Source: Nocardia cerradoensis NBRC 101014
GTDB lineage: Bacteria > Actinomycetota > Actinomycetes > Mycobacteriales > Mycobacteriaceae
Direction of reading: 5' to 3'
NCBI RefSeq assembly: GCF_000308535.1
Contig: NZ_BAFW01000146.1
Span: 1-64,000 of the forward strand
DNA: 64,000 bases
The notes under the pieces were generated by a model. That model made no database searches, was not told the origin of the DNA, and worked only from the letters and a program-made list of their open reading frames with translations. A program made the translations under genes and the position numbers. Positions 26,969 to 35,363 of the stretch are shown here, one piece after another. Within the stretch, counting starts at the first letter, position 1, and every line of letters begins with the position of its first letter.

Positions 26969-28465
26969 TCAGGCGCCGACCGCTTCGGCGGTGGCGGTGT
27001 GGTGCACCGGCGCGAAGCTCAGCGCCGGCGGGCGGCGCAGCATCCGGGCATAGGTGCGCACGGATGCCGGCCACGGATTGGCGATCGCACCGCTGTCGTG
27101 GGTGTACCAGCTGGGCACATCCGTCGACCACACCGTGGTCGCGAGCGCGTCGGCCAGCCATTCCCGATGCGCCGCCATCGCGTCGGCGCGCACCTCGATC
27201 GCCGCCGCACCGATCTCGTCACGCCAGCGCAGGCAGCGCATGATGTAGGCGATCTGATGCTCCTTCATCGTCGGATTGCTGCCCGCCGGGGTGAACGAGT
27301 TGGGTCCGGCGATGAGGAAGGCGTTGGGAAATCCCGGCACCGCCAGACCCATGAAGGCATCCGGCCCCGAACGCCATCGATCCTGTAGGGACCGGCCGCC
27401 GCGGCCGCGCACCGTGATCGGGGCCAGGAATTCGGAGGCACGGAAACCCGTGGCGTAGACGATGACGTCGGCGTCGTAGCGTCCGCCGTCGGCGGTCAGG
27501 ATGCCGTCGCGGGTGATGCGCGCGATCGCGGCGGTGGTCAGGTCCACGTTGTCGCGGCGCAGCGTGCGATAGAAGTGGCTGTCGAAGACGATCCGTTTGG
27601 CGCCGATCGGATAATCCGGGGTGAGCCGGCCGCGCAGCACCGGATCGTCGATGCTCCGTCGAAGATACTGCCGCGCTGCCCATTCCGCGGGCCGGGCGGG
27701 CCAACGGCGGTGCATCATCGGCGCCAGCAACGAGTCGGCGGCTTGCTGCAGACCCCAGCGGTGGGCGCGCTGCGCACCGGGCAGCCGGAGCGCCGCACGG
27801 GTGACCGGGCCGAATTCGGGGGCGGGTTTGGGCAGGATCCACTGCGGCGTGCGCTGAAAAATCCGCACGGATGCGGCGGTGTCGGCGAGGGTCGGCAGGC
27901 ATTGCGCCGCACTGGATCCGGTGCCGATCAGGGCGATCCGCCGGCCGCGCAGATCCGCGGCGTGGTCCCAGCCGGCGGTATGGAACGACGCGCCGCCGAA
28001 TTCGTCGCGGCCGGGGATCTCCGGAATGTTCGGGCGATGCAATTGGCCGACGGCGAAGACCACGATATCGGCGGTGAGCCGAATCCCGTTCGCGGTCCGT
28101 AGTTCCCAGCGCGCCTCCGATTCCGAATAGGTCGCCTCGGTGACGGCGGTGCCGGTGCGCAGGTGGGCGGGTAGACCCTCGGCGGCGGCGATGGACCGTA
28201 GGTATTCCAAGGTCCGGCGGCGGCCCGGGAAGCGGACGGCCGTATCGCGATACGGCGCGAACGAGAACGAATACAGGTGCGCCGGTACGTCACAGTTGCA
28301 CCCCGGATACGTGTTGTCTCGCCACACGCCACCCAATTCGGACGATTCCTCCAGGATGACGAAATCGTCCATCCCCGCGCGCCGCAGCGCCGTTCCCATG
28401 CCGATCCCCCCGAATCCGGATCCGACGACGACCACTGTGCTGTGCAAGCCCTCTACCACCTCCAT
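26969..28465 (-). CDS. Flavin-containing (Baeyer-Villiger-type) monooxygenase
   Basis: 498 aa. FAD motif GSGFGGIGMG (about residue 15), ELGGVWRDNTYPGCNCDVPAHLYSFSF typical of this class, the fingerprint FGGASFHTAGWDH (FxGxxxHxxxW(P/D)), NADPH motif GTGSSAAQ and the late ATGF. The enzyme would insert oxygen into ketones or oxidise heteroatoms using FAD and NADPH. A GGAGGTGG lies just inside the annotated ATG, so a start at the nearby TTG (LHSTVVVVGSG) is possible. It stands alone; the substrate is unknown. Confidence 0.9.
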   Translation of the reverse strand: MEVVEGLHSTVVVVGSGFGGIGMGTALRRAGMDDFVILEESSELGGVWRDNTYPGCNCDVPAHLYSFSFAPYRDTAVRFPGRRRTLEYLRSIAAAEGLPAHLRTGTAVTEATYSESEARWELRTANGIRLTADIVVFAVGQLHRPNIPEIPGRDEFGGASFHTAGWDHAADLRGRRIALIGTGSSAAQCLPTLADTAASVRIFQRTPQWILPKPAPEFGPVTRAALRLPGAQRAHRWGLQQAADSLLAPMMHRRWPARPAEWAARQYLRRSIDDPVLRGRLTPDYPIGAKRIVFDSHFYRTLRRDNVDLTTAAIARITRDGILTADGGRYDADVIVYATGFRASEFLAPITVRGRGGRSLQDRWRSGPDAFMGLAVPGFPNAFLIAGPNSFTPAGSNPTMKEHQIAYIMRCLRWRDEIGAAAIEVRADAMAAHREWLADALATTVWSTDVPSWYTHDSGAIANPWPASVRTYARMLRRPPALSFAPVHHTATAEAVGA

Positions 28466-28954
28466 GTGAGAAGAGATATCCAGTAACCGATCGGCAACCT
28501 TACGGCCTGAGGCAAGGAAATCCTAAAACCACGCTCGCGCAGACCGAATGGAACGTGTCGATTCGACATGACGATATGGACAATTTTCCAGATTGGACGC
28601 TTGATTAGTGTTGAGAGACACCAGGCTTCCGCTGTCGGCAGCGAGAGCGAGAGCGAACGCCACCCTCAGCCACCCAACACCTGGGAGTCTATCTAGCATA
28701 TTTCTAGCTAACGACTCGGCGACAGCACCGTAACCCTGCGGCGCCGCGATTTCTTCCCGAATACCCTTGCCGCACACCAGCATCGGACGCATCCGCGCGG
28801 GCCGCACACTCGCACCCGCAGAGCGGTTCCGAATATTTCGGCCCTGCAACATATTCCGACACGACCGCAGCGCAGAGGTCTATACTCGCGTAGTTCGCAC
28901 CGACGAGATGCCGCGCGGTTCGGCGGCGCCCACACCTACGGGAGCTCAGCACTT
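28466..28954. other. 489-nt lower-GC intergenic region
   Basis: No coding sequence is supported; the short minus-strand frames here resemble nothing. Visible items are a 13-nt palindrome TGTCGA-T-TCGACA (28556-28568), a GAGAGC tandem near 28648-28660 and TATACT at 28881-28886, a possible -10 for the methyltransferase. Confidence 0.4.
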
Positions 28955-29752
28955 ATGGCCATCGACGATCCGGCGCAGATCCGCACCGATATCCCGCACT
29001 CGGCGCGCATCTGGAATTTCTGGATGGGCGGCAAGGACAATTACGAGGTCGACCGCGCCGTCGGTGAGGCGAGTCTGCAGATCGATCCGGATATCGCGAC
29101 CATGGCGGTGCAGTCGCGGCAGTTCCTGATCCGGGCGGTGCGTCATCTGGCCGGCGAGCCCGGAATCCGGCAATTCCTCGATATCGGCACCGGTCTGCCG
29201 ACGATGCAGAACACCCACGAGGTGGCGCAGAGCGTCGCGCCCGACGCCAAGGTCGTCTACGTCGACCACGACCCGCTGGTCCTCGCGCACGCCCGCGCGC
29301 TGCTCACCAGCACCACTCCGGAGGGCGTGACCACCTACGTCAACGCCGATTTCCACGAGCCGGAGAAGATCATCGCCGAGGCGGAGGCCATCCTGGATCT
29401 GCAGCAGCCGGTGGCCGTCATGTTCATGGGCGTCCTCGGCCACGCCCGCAGTTACGAGGACATGCTGCGCATCGTGCGCACGGTGCTGGCGGCGGTCCCC
29501 TCCGGCAGCTACCTGGTGCTCTGGGACGGCACCGACGACAGCCGGCCGTATGTCGACCTGTGCGCGGAATACGCGAAAACCGGTGGTACACCGTACTATC
29601 CGCGCACGCGTGCCGAGATCGCCGCGGCTTTCGACGGACTCGAATTCGTCGAGCCCGGCTTCACCTGCATCACGCAGTGGCAGGCCGACTCCAGCGAGGT
29701 GGGCCGCACCGCCGAGATCGCGGCCTACGGCGGCGTCGCCCGCAAACCCTGA
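28955..29752 (+). CDS. S-adenosyl-methionine-dependent methyltransferase, DUF574/SAV2177 family
   Basis: 265 aa with the family opening IPHSARIWNFWMGGKDNYEVDR, then FLDIGTGLPTMQNTHEVAQ (SAM-binding loop), VVYVDHDPLVLAHARALL, PVAVMFMGVLGH and the C-terminal PGFTCITQW. This family is expanded in Streptomyces and Nocardia; its substrates are mostly unknown. Monocistronic by position. Confidence 0.92.
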   Translation: MAIDDPAQIRTDIPHSARIWNFWMGGKDNYEVDRAVGEASLQIDPDIATMAVQSRQFLIRAVRHLAGEPGIRQFLDIGTGLPTMQNTHEVAQSVAPDAKVVYVDHDPLVLAHARALLTSTTPEGVTTYVNADFHEPEKIIAEAEAILDLQQPVAVMFMGVLGHARSYEDMLRIVRTVLAAVPSGSYLVLWDGTDDSRPYVDLCAEYAKTGGTPYYPRTRAEIAAAFDGLEFVEPGFTCITQWQADSSEVGRTAEIAAYGGVARKP

Positions 29753-29759
29753 CAGCCGC

Positions 29760-30794
29760 TCAACGCGCCGCCACCGCGCGCGCCCGCTCGATGATGCGCA
29801 GGGCCGCAACGGCATCGGCGGGATCCACCGGCGGTTCGGCGCCGTCGAGCAGGGCGGCGGCGACCCCGGCGTAGAAGTCCGGATAGGCGCCGGGTTCGCT
29901 GGGCGTCAGGCGCAGATCGCCCTCGGCTCCGAGCTGACCCCAGTCGACGGGATCGACACTCCCCCACGGCTGCCCGTCGCCGGGACGACGACCGGCCCGC
30001 AGCGCCGCCTCCTGCGGGTCCAGCCCGTAACAGACGTAACCGGCCTCGGAGCCGAGCACCCGGAAGCGCGGACCCAGCTGGGGCGCAACGGCACTCATCC
30101 AGAGATGCGACCGCACGCCCGAGGCATGGGTGAGGGCCACGAACACATCGTCGTCGGCCCGCACACCGGGGCGGCGGGCGTCGAGTTCGCTGTAGACGTC
30201 GTCGACCGGCCCGAACAGGACGAGCGCCTGATCGATCAGGTGACTGCCCAGGTCGTAGAGGATGCCGGCGCCTTCGTCGGCGCCACCGACCTCTCGCCAC
30301 CCGCCCTTGATCTCCGGCCGCCAGCGCTCGAACCGGGATTCGAAGCGGCGCACCTCACCCAGGGCGCCGTCGGCCATCAGCCGGTGCACCGTGCGAAAGT
30401 CGCTGTCCCAGCGTCGATTCTGGAACACCGTCAGCATGGTGCCGGCCCGCCGGGCGGCCTCGATCATCGCCTCGCCCTCGGCGACGGTCAGGGCGAAAGG
30501 CTTGTCGACCACCACCGGCAGCCCGGCCGCCACGGCCCGCAGTGTCAGGGAGCTGTGCGTGCGGTTGGGGCTCGCGATCACCACCAGATCGATATCCGTT
30601 GCCGCGCCGAACAATTCGTCGGCGGTGGCGAATACCCGCACACCGGGATGTTCCTCGCGCGCCTGGCCGGCCCGCTCCGGCGAGGAAGTCACTACCGCGG
30701 CCACGCGGAGCCGGGGATCGGCGGCGATCAGCGGGGCGTGGAACACCGCCCCGGACAATCCGTATCCGATCACCGCCACATTCGCCTGCGCCAT
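29760..30794 (-). CDS. Gfo/Idh/MocA-family NAD(P)-dependent oxidoreductase
   Basis: 344 aa. Rossmann start VAVIGYGLSGAVFHAPLI, the catalytic-region VDKPFALT (EKP-type), QNRRWDSDFRTVHRL, and the GILYDLGSHLIDQAL His block, in the order of YdgJ/YvaA-like scyllo-inositol and sugar dehydrogenases. It oxidises a polyol or sugar hydroxyl with NAD(P). It converges with the methyltransferase gene after 7 nt. No sugar transporter is nearby. Confidence 0.88.
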   Translation of the reverse strand: MAQANVAVIGYGLSGAVFHAPLIAADPRLRVAAVVTSSPERAGQAREEHPGVRVFATADELFGAATDIDLVVIASPNRTHSSLTLRAVAAGLPVVVDKPFALTVAEGEAMIEAARRAGTMLTVFQNRRWDSDFRTVHRLMADGALGEVRRFESRFERWRPEIKGGWREVGGADEGAGILYDLGSHLIDQALVLFGPVDDVYSELDARRPGVRADDDVFVALTHASGVRSHLWMSAVAPQLGPRFRVLGSEAGYVCYGLDPQEAALRAGRRPGDGQPWGSVDPVDWGQLGAEGDLRLTPSEPGAYPDFYAGVAAALLDGAEPPVDPADAVAALRIIERARAVAAR

Positions 30795-30923
30795 CGCCGC
30801 TCCTCGATTCGACCTCCGCTCGCGGGCCGACCATCACACCCGCGGGTGACCGGTGCCCGGCCCGCGACCATCACAACATGGCCGCGTACTCCGGCGCGGG
30901 GACGGCGGGCCCGACACTCCGAC

Positions 30924-32720
30924 TCACCGCTTCCCGGCTCCGGCAGCCGATTCGGAGCCGGCAGACCCGGACCCGACAGATCCCGACCCGGCAGGACCCA
31001 CCCCGGCAGAGTCGGATCCCGCAAATCCGGCACCAGCAGATCCCGACCCGGCAGATCCCACCCTGGCAGAGTCGGACCTGACAGATCCGGCACCGGCAGA
31101 TCCCGGCCCGGCAGATTCAACCCTGGCAGAGTCGGACCTGACAGATCCGGCATCGACAGGTCCCTTCCCGGCCGAGTCGGCACCGGCAGATTCAGCACCG
31201 GGCGATTCGGCATCGGATCGTGCCCGAGAGGGTGCCCACACTGCGAGGATCGCCGCGACTACCAGAGTCACCACCCCGAGCACGAGGGTGGCCTGGTGCA
31301 ATCCATGCGCGAAGGCGGATTTCGCTTGTTCCGCAAGTGGATTCGCCTGCGGGCCGATGCGCTCGGTCACGGCGAGCGCACCCGCGAGCGAGCCGGTGAC
31401 GGGCCCGCGGATCGGTTCGGGAATCCGGTCGGCGATCTCGGCCATGCGGTGGCTGTAACCGGCCGCCAGCACACTGCCGGCGAGTGCGATGCCGAGCGCG
31501 GCACCCATCTCGCGAGCGGCGTCGTTCACCGCGGCCGCCACACCCTGTTTGTCGGCCGGCGCGCCGTCCACGATCGCCGCGGTCGCCGGCGCGGCCGCCA
31601 GGCCGAGGCCGGTGCTCATGATCAGCAGCGGCCACAGCGCATCCACGAAACCGCTCGTGGATGTCAACCGCGACAGACACAGCAGGCCGATTCCGACGAC
31701 GACCAACCCGACGGTGGTCGGCAGCCGCAGCCCGAACCGCTGCGCCAGCCACGGCGCGATCACCGACAGCCCCACCATCGGCACGATCATCGGCGCCATC
31801 GCGACCGCCGAGAGCAATGGTGAATAGCCCAAAATCAATTGGAAGAACTGCACGATCACCATGAACAATCCGAACGAGACCAGAAACTGCACCGCCACCG
31901 ACGCTGTCCCGGTGCCGAAGCCGCGTCCGGCGAACAGCCGCACATCCAGCAGCGGGTGCTCCGCACGCAGTTCGATCACCGCGAAAGCCGCGCCGACCGC
32001 GAGCCCGGCGACCACCGCGCCCAGCACCAGCGGATCGGTCCAGCCGCGCTGCGGGGCCTCGAGTGCCGCGATCACGATCAGGCCGACCGCGGCCGCGCCG
32101 CTCACCGCACCCCACGGATCGAACCGCGCCCGCTCGCCGTCCTGCGATTCGGGGACCGTGCACGCCGCGACCGCCAGAATCGCACCCGAGATCGCCATCG
32201 CCAGCGTGATCGACAGCCACGACCAGCGCCACAGCAGCACTCCGGAACCCAGGATGCCGATCACCGCGCCGCCGCCGACCGTCCCCGCCCAGATCCCGAC
32301 CGCGACATTGCGGCGATCCGGTTCCACCCCGGCGGTGAGCAGCGACAGCGTCGACGGCATCACCAGCGCCGCACCGACTCCGGCGATCGCACGCGAGCCG
32401 ATCAGCCATTCCGGTCCGGCGACCACCAGCGGGATCGCCGACGCGATCGCGAACACCGCCAGTCCGACGATCATCACGATGCGGCGGCCGTAGCGGTCGC
32501 CCAGGGCGCCGGCCGGCAGGACCAGACAGGCCAGCGCGAGCGTGTAACCGTCGATGATCCAGGTCAATTGGGACTGCGTGGCGCCGGTGGCCGAGGCGAT
32601 CTGCGGCAGGGCGGTGTAGAGCGCCGCCATCGACGCGACGACCAGCGCGACGGCCAGGCAGGACACCACGATCACCCATCGGGTGCGCACGGGTACGGGC
32701 TCGGTCATGGTTGCGTTCAT
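30924..32720 (-). CDS. MFS drug transporter (DHA2/14-TM type) with a repetitive C-terminal tail
   Basis: 598 aa. The core (residues about 15-510) has 14 predicted helices with MFS motif A DRYGRR, motif C-like GAALVMPSTLSLL and the usual DHA2 loops (VPESQDGERARFDPWG). It exports drugs or metabolites by proton antiport. The last 85 or so residues are Gly/Ser/Ala-rich in a 20-residue period encoded by a 60-bp tandem repeat, an addition not needed for transport. Divergent from its likely repressor (TetR at 32823) across a long inverted repeat. Confidence 0.9.
   Translation of the reverse strand: MNATMTEPVPVRTRWVIVVSCLAVALVVASMAALYTALPQIASATGATQSQLTWIIDGYTLALACLVLPAGALGDRYGRRIVMIVGLAVFAIASAIPLVVAGPEWLIGSRAIAGVGAALVMPSTLSLLTAGVEPDRRNVAVGIWAGTVGGGAVIGILGSGVLLWRWSWLSITLAMAISGAILAVAACTVPESQDGERARFDPWGAVSGAAAVGLIVIAALEAPQRGWTDPLVLGAVVAGLAVGAAFAVIELRAEHPLLDVRLFAGRGFGTGTASVAVQFLVSFGLFMVIVQFFQLILGYSPLLSAVAMAPMIVPMVGLSVIAPWLAQRFGLRLPTTVGLVVVGIGLLCLSRLTSTSGFVDALWPLLIMSTGLGLAAAPATAAIVDGAPADKQGVAAAVNDAAREMGAALGIALAGSVLAAGYSHRMAEIADRIPEPIRGPVTGSLAGALAVTERIGPQANPLAEQAKSAFAHGLHQATLVLGVVTLVVAAILAVWAPSRARSDAESPGAESAGADSAGKGPVDAGSVRSDSARVESAGPGSAGAGSVRSDSARVGSAGSGSAGAGFAGSDSAGVGPAGSGSVGSGSAGSESAAGAGKR
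30961..31200. repeat. 60-bp minisatellite, about four copies, inside the MFS gene
   Basis: Units begin at 30961, 31021, 31081 and 31141. The second and third differ at only a few positions. The fourth and first are more diverged, with a 15-bp sub-period around GGCAGATCC. Unit length is a multiple of 3, so copy-number change keeps the transporter frame. All six frames stay largely open here, which creates false ORFs. Confidence 0.9.
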
Positions 32721-32732
32721 CGCGCCTCCCGA

Positions 32733-32777
32733 GAAACGATACTTTTAGTTTCGCTATGCTACTCGAAGTATCGTTTC
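32733..32777. promoter_or_regulatory. TetR operator between MFS pump and regulator
   Basis: Perfect 12-bp arms GAAACGATACTT (32733-32744) and AAGTATCGTTTC (32766-32777) are separated by 21 nt. An inner GAAAC-N10-GTTTC dyad overlaps the left arm. The position, 13 nt from the MFS start and 46 nt from the TetR start, suits repression of both genes. Confidence 0.8.
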
Positions 32778-32822
32778 TATCCCGTGCGGCCGCTGATCTT
32801 GCCGAGGAGGAATCCTGAGACC

Positions 32823-33431
32823 ATGACATCGAGTGCCGCGATCGAATCCGAGGACGACCCGCGCAAGGCGCGCTCACGTCGCCGCCTGCTGGCCGCCGCG
32901 GCCGAATTGTTGCGCGACGGCGGATTGGACGCGGTCACCATCGATGCGGTGACGCGACGCTCGGGCGTCGCGCGCACCACGCTGTACCGGCATTTCGATA
33001 CCGTGGCGCGGCTGCGTGCCGCGACCCTGGAAGAGCTGATGCCGCCGGTGGTCGAGATACCGGACGCGGGTCCGCTGCGGGAGCGGCTGATCGAACTGCT
33101 CACCCGGCAGGCCGCGGCGATCAACGACGTACCGCTGCATCTGACGACGCTGGCGTGGCTGGCGACCGGGGACGCGCAAGCACACGGCGACGGCGCGCGA
33201 GCCGGCACGCTGCGCGCCCATCTGATCGACACCTATCGCCGTCCGTTCGACGAACTGTTCGACGACCCGCGGGCGCGCGCACTGCTCGGCGATCGGGATC
33301 TCACCGCGGTGCTGGCGCAGCTCGTCGGGCCGATCGTCTTCGTGCGGCTCACCGGCATCGGCCGCGCCGGGCGCGCCGACTGCACCCGCATCGTCGACGA
33401 CTTCCTCGCCGCATGCGAGCGCGATCGCTGA
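32823..33431 (+). CDS. TetR family repressor of the divergent MFS pump
   Basis: 202 aa. The N-terminal HTH reads RRRLLAAAAELLRDGGLDAVTIDAVTRRSGVARTTLYRHFDTVARLRAATLEEL (about residues 18-75). A ligand-binding helical domain follows with LVGPIVFVRLTG, and the end matches TetR C-terminal-16 types. Divergent from the MFS gene with a clear shared operator, so a local drug- or metabolite-responsive switch is likely. Confidence 0.9.
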   Translation: MTSSAAIESEDDPRKARSRRRLLAAAAELLRDGGLDAVTIDAVTRRSGVARTTLYRHFDTVARLRAATLEELMPPVVEIPDAGPLRERLIELLTRQAAAINDVPLHLTTLAWLATGDAQAHGDGARAGTLRAHLIDTYRRPFDELFDDPRARALLGDRDLTAVLAQLVGPIVFVRLTGIGRAGRADCTRIVDDFLAACERDR

Positions 33432-33459
33432 AAAATCTTGCCTGCGCTGGGGTTTCGAG

Positions 33460-34257
33460 TCAGTAGTAGACGGGCCCCGGGACTCCGCCACCGGCCGCGA
33501 CGGCATCGCCGGTGATCGCGATGCTGCGCGGCGAGGCCAGGAAGGTGACGACGTCGGCGACCTCGCGGGCGTCGATCACCCGGCGGATCGAGTTGGCGAC
33601 CAGACCGGCCTCCAATTCTTCGACGGCGGCGCCGGATTCGGCGGCCTGGGCGGCCAGCCGTTCGGTGAGTCGCTCGGTCCGGGTGAGGCCCGGGTGCACG
33701 ACCGTAACGTTGATCCCGTGCGGGCCGAGTTCGTCCGCGAGATTCTTGGTCAGGGCCGAGACGCCGACGTTGCGCACCGTCTGCGCGATCGAATTCGCTT
33801 GCCGTGCACCGAGTCCGCTGATGTTGACGATCCGTCCCCAGCCCTGCGCGATCAGATGCGGCGCGACCGCGCGGGCGGTGCGCAGATATCCGAGCACCTT
33901 GATCTCGACCTCGCGGCGCACGATGTCGTCGCTGGTGGCGTTCAGATCCGCGGGCGCGCCGGCACTCCACGGCGTGGCCGCGGCATTGACCAGGATGTCG
34001 ACCCCACCCAGCTCGGCCACGGTGCGCTCGACCAGTGCCCGCACCTGTTCGTCGTCGCCGGTGTCGGTGGGCACCGCGACGATCCGCCGCCCGCTCTCCT
34101 GGGCGAGTGCCTGCGCCGCTGCCGCGAGCGGTTCGGCGGATCGGGCGGCGAGCACCACGTCCACTCCCTCGGCCGCGAGTCCGCGCGCGACGGCCAGGCC
34201 GATTCCCTTACTACCGCCGGTGACGATGGCCCGCTTACCGCTCAGCTGCAAATCCAT
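33460..34257 (-). CDS. Short-chain dehydrogenase/reductase-like protein lacking the YxxxK pair
   Basis: 265 aa from the ATG at 34257. The Rossmann half is normal (TGGSKGIG at 12-19, DTGDDEQ, ILVNAAATPW). In the active-site half, the segment before VSALTKNLADELG reads QTVRN where canonical SDRs have Y-x-x-x-K, so catalytic Tyr and Lys are Gln and Asn. The cofactor site seems intact. It may be a divergent SDR subfamily with other chemistry or a binding-only protein. It stands alone, convergent with the TetR gene. Confidence 0.82.
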   Translation of the reverse strand: MDLQLSGKRAIVTGGSKGIGLAVARGLAAEGVDVVLAARSAEPLAAAAQALAQESGRRIVAVPTDTGDDEQVRALVERTVAELGGVDILVNAAATPWSAGAPADLNATSDDIVRREVEIKVLGYLRTARAVAPHLIAQGWGRIVNISGLGARQANSIAQTVRNVGVSALTKNLADELGPHGINVTVVHPGLTRTERLTERLAAQAAESGAAVEELEAGLVANSIRRVIDAREVADVVTFLASPRSIAITGDAVAAGGGVPGPVYY

Positions 34258-34764
34258 GAGGGCGACGGTAACAACGCCCGCCGCGCGCGTCGCCGATCCG
34301 GATCGGGCTGAACCGAATCCGGCTCGGTCGTCCTCGTTCTCGGCGACATCGACCCGCACCCCGCCGCGATGACCCCGAGGATCGACGCCGCAGCCCCGGT
34401 CCCGGGCTTACTGAGCCGCAGGCCCGGCCGTGACGAGCCGATCGGCCGGGATTCGGTCGCCACCGCCTCGGCCCGCCGACCCGGCACCGCCGTCGAATCG
34501 ATCGTCCATCCGCGAGCGGTGCAGGTGGTCGGCAGATCGCCCAGCACATCACGCCCGTCCTCCTCGCACGGCGCCGGGTAGCTGCGCTCGGCCGGACCGC
34601 GCCGGTGACGATGAACTGATCGTGCAAACCTCGTCGTTTTTCGCGGTTTTCGCGCATTTCCGTGGCGGTTTGCACGAAAAATTCGGGGCGTCGGGACTCG
34701 TGGGCCCGGCAATCACCGACGTCGCACCGCAGGCATGTCCTCGCGACGATCTTTCCGGTCCGGA
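34258..34764. other. 507-nt region without a supported gene
   Basis: Frames here look like shadows, with Arg/Pro-rich translations and no homology recognised. The only structure seen is a perfect 10-bp inverted repeat CGTGCAAACC/GGTTTGCACG (34621-34630, 34667-34676) around a T-rich 36-nt spacer. Confidence 0.45.
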
Positions 34765-35085
34765 CTACCAGTCCGGCTGGTAACCCCAGCACCACATGTC
34801 TGCGGGGTCGACCGTCAGCAGCGCGGCGAATCCACACACCGATTTCGGGCTGCCGCCGACATGCTCGAGGTCATGGGTGATCACCGCGACGGCGTCGGCC
34901 CGGCGCAACGCGGGTAGCAGGTCAGGTACCGGCCCGTCGGCGACGATGCCCATCAGGCGATATCCCGCCCCGGCCGCGCGGCGGCGAATCGCGGCGTCGA
35001 TCTCGGTTCGCCGATCGCCCGCCAGATCGGAGCGAACGTACCCGATTGCCTTGGGCCACTTCGACTTGTCCGGCTCCGCGCTCAT
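34765..35085 (-). CDS. Small resolvase-fold-like protein, probably catalytically inactive
   Basis: 106 aa from the ATG at 35085, overlapping the stop of the upstream small gene (ATGA). AIGYVRSDLAG near residue 13, then AGYRLMGIVADG and ADAVAVITHDLEHVGG, follows the beta-alpha pattern of the serine-recombinase N-terminal domain. However, YxRVS is altered to YVRSD and there is no DNA-binding tail. The C-terminus DPADMWCWGYQPDW is distinctive. It is related in plan to the product of the gene upstream (35364-36024). Function unknown. Confidence 0.65.
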   Translation of the reverse strand: MSAEPDKSKWPKAIGYVRSDLAGDRRTEIDAAIRRRAAGAGYRLMGIVADGPVPDLLPALRRADAVAVITHDLEHVGGSPKSVCGFAALLTVDPADMWCWGYQPDW

Positions 35086-35360
35086 CCGAGGAACCGCGTC
35101 ATGGGCGTCGCAGACTCCGAATTGCGTTGGCCCGGAATCCATGCGGTCCACATCTCGTGGGCGACGCGATCCCAGACGGCGGCCCAGTGGCGCGATGTCT
35201 GTTCCCGTGCCGCCGCGAGATCGGTGCCCGGCGCGAACTCGATCACGTCGCCGGTGGCCGGATCGCGCGCCCGCCTGATCTCGATATGACGGTAGTTCTG
35301 CATCGTCCACTCCGCTTCCAGACCGTTCACCGCGGTACACCTGGTCCTGTCGTCCATCAC
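35082..35360 (-). CDS. Small conserved-looking protein of unknown function
   Basis: 92 aa (an internal ATG at residue 20, MQNYRHIEIRRA, could be the start). Charged, with EFAPGTDLAAAREQTSRHWAAVWDRVAHEMWTAW. No family was recognised. It overlaps the downstream resolvase-like gene by 4 nt and lies 3 nt from the upstream frameshifted one, so three genes form one operon. Confidence 0.6.
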   Translation of the reverse strand: MMDDRTRCTAVNGLEAEWTMQNYRHIEIRRARDPATGDVIEFAPGTDLAAAREQTSRHWAAVWDRVAHEMWTAWIPGQRNSESATPMTRFLG

Positions 35361-35363
35361 CGC

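Noticed and set aside
28523..28852. 109-codon minus-strand ORF
   Set aside because: No ribosome-binding site or family resemblance; AT-rich intergenic DNA.
30770..31458. Long open frames on both strands giving Pro/Asp/Leu repeat proteins
   Set aside because: They are shadows of the 60-bp minisatellite in the MFS gene, which leaves all frames open.
34235..34837. 200-codon minus-strand ORF across the gap upstream of the SDR
   Set aside because: Arg-rich translation with no domain; overlaps the SDR start and small resolvase-like gene.
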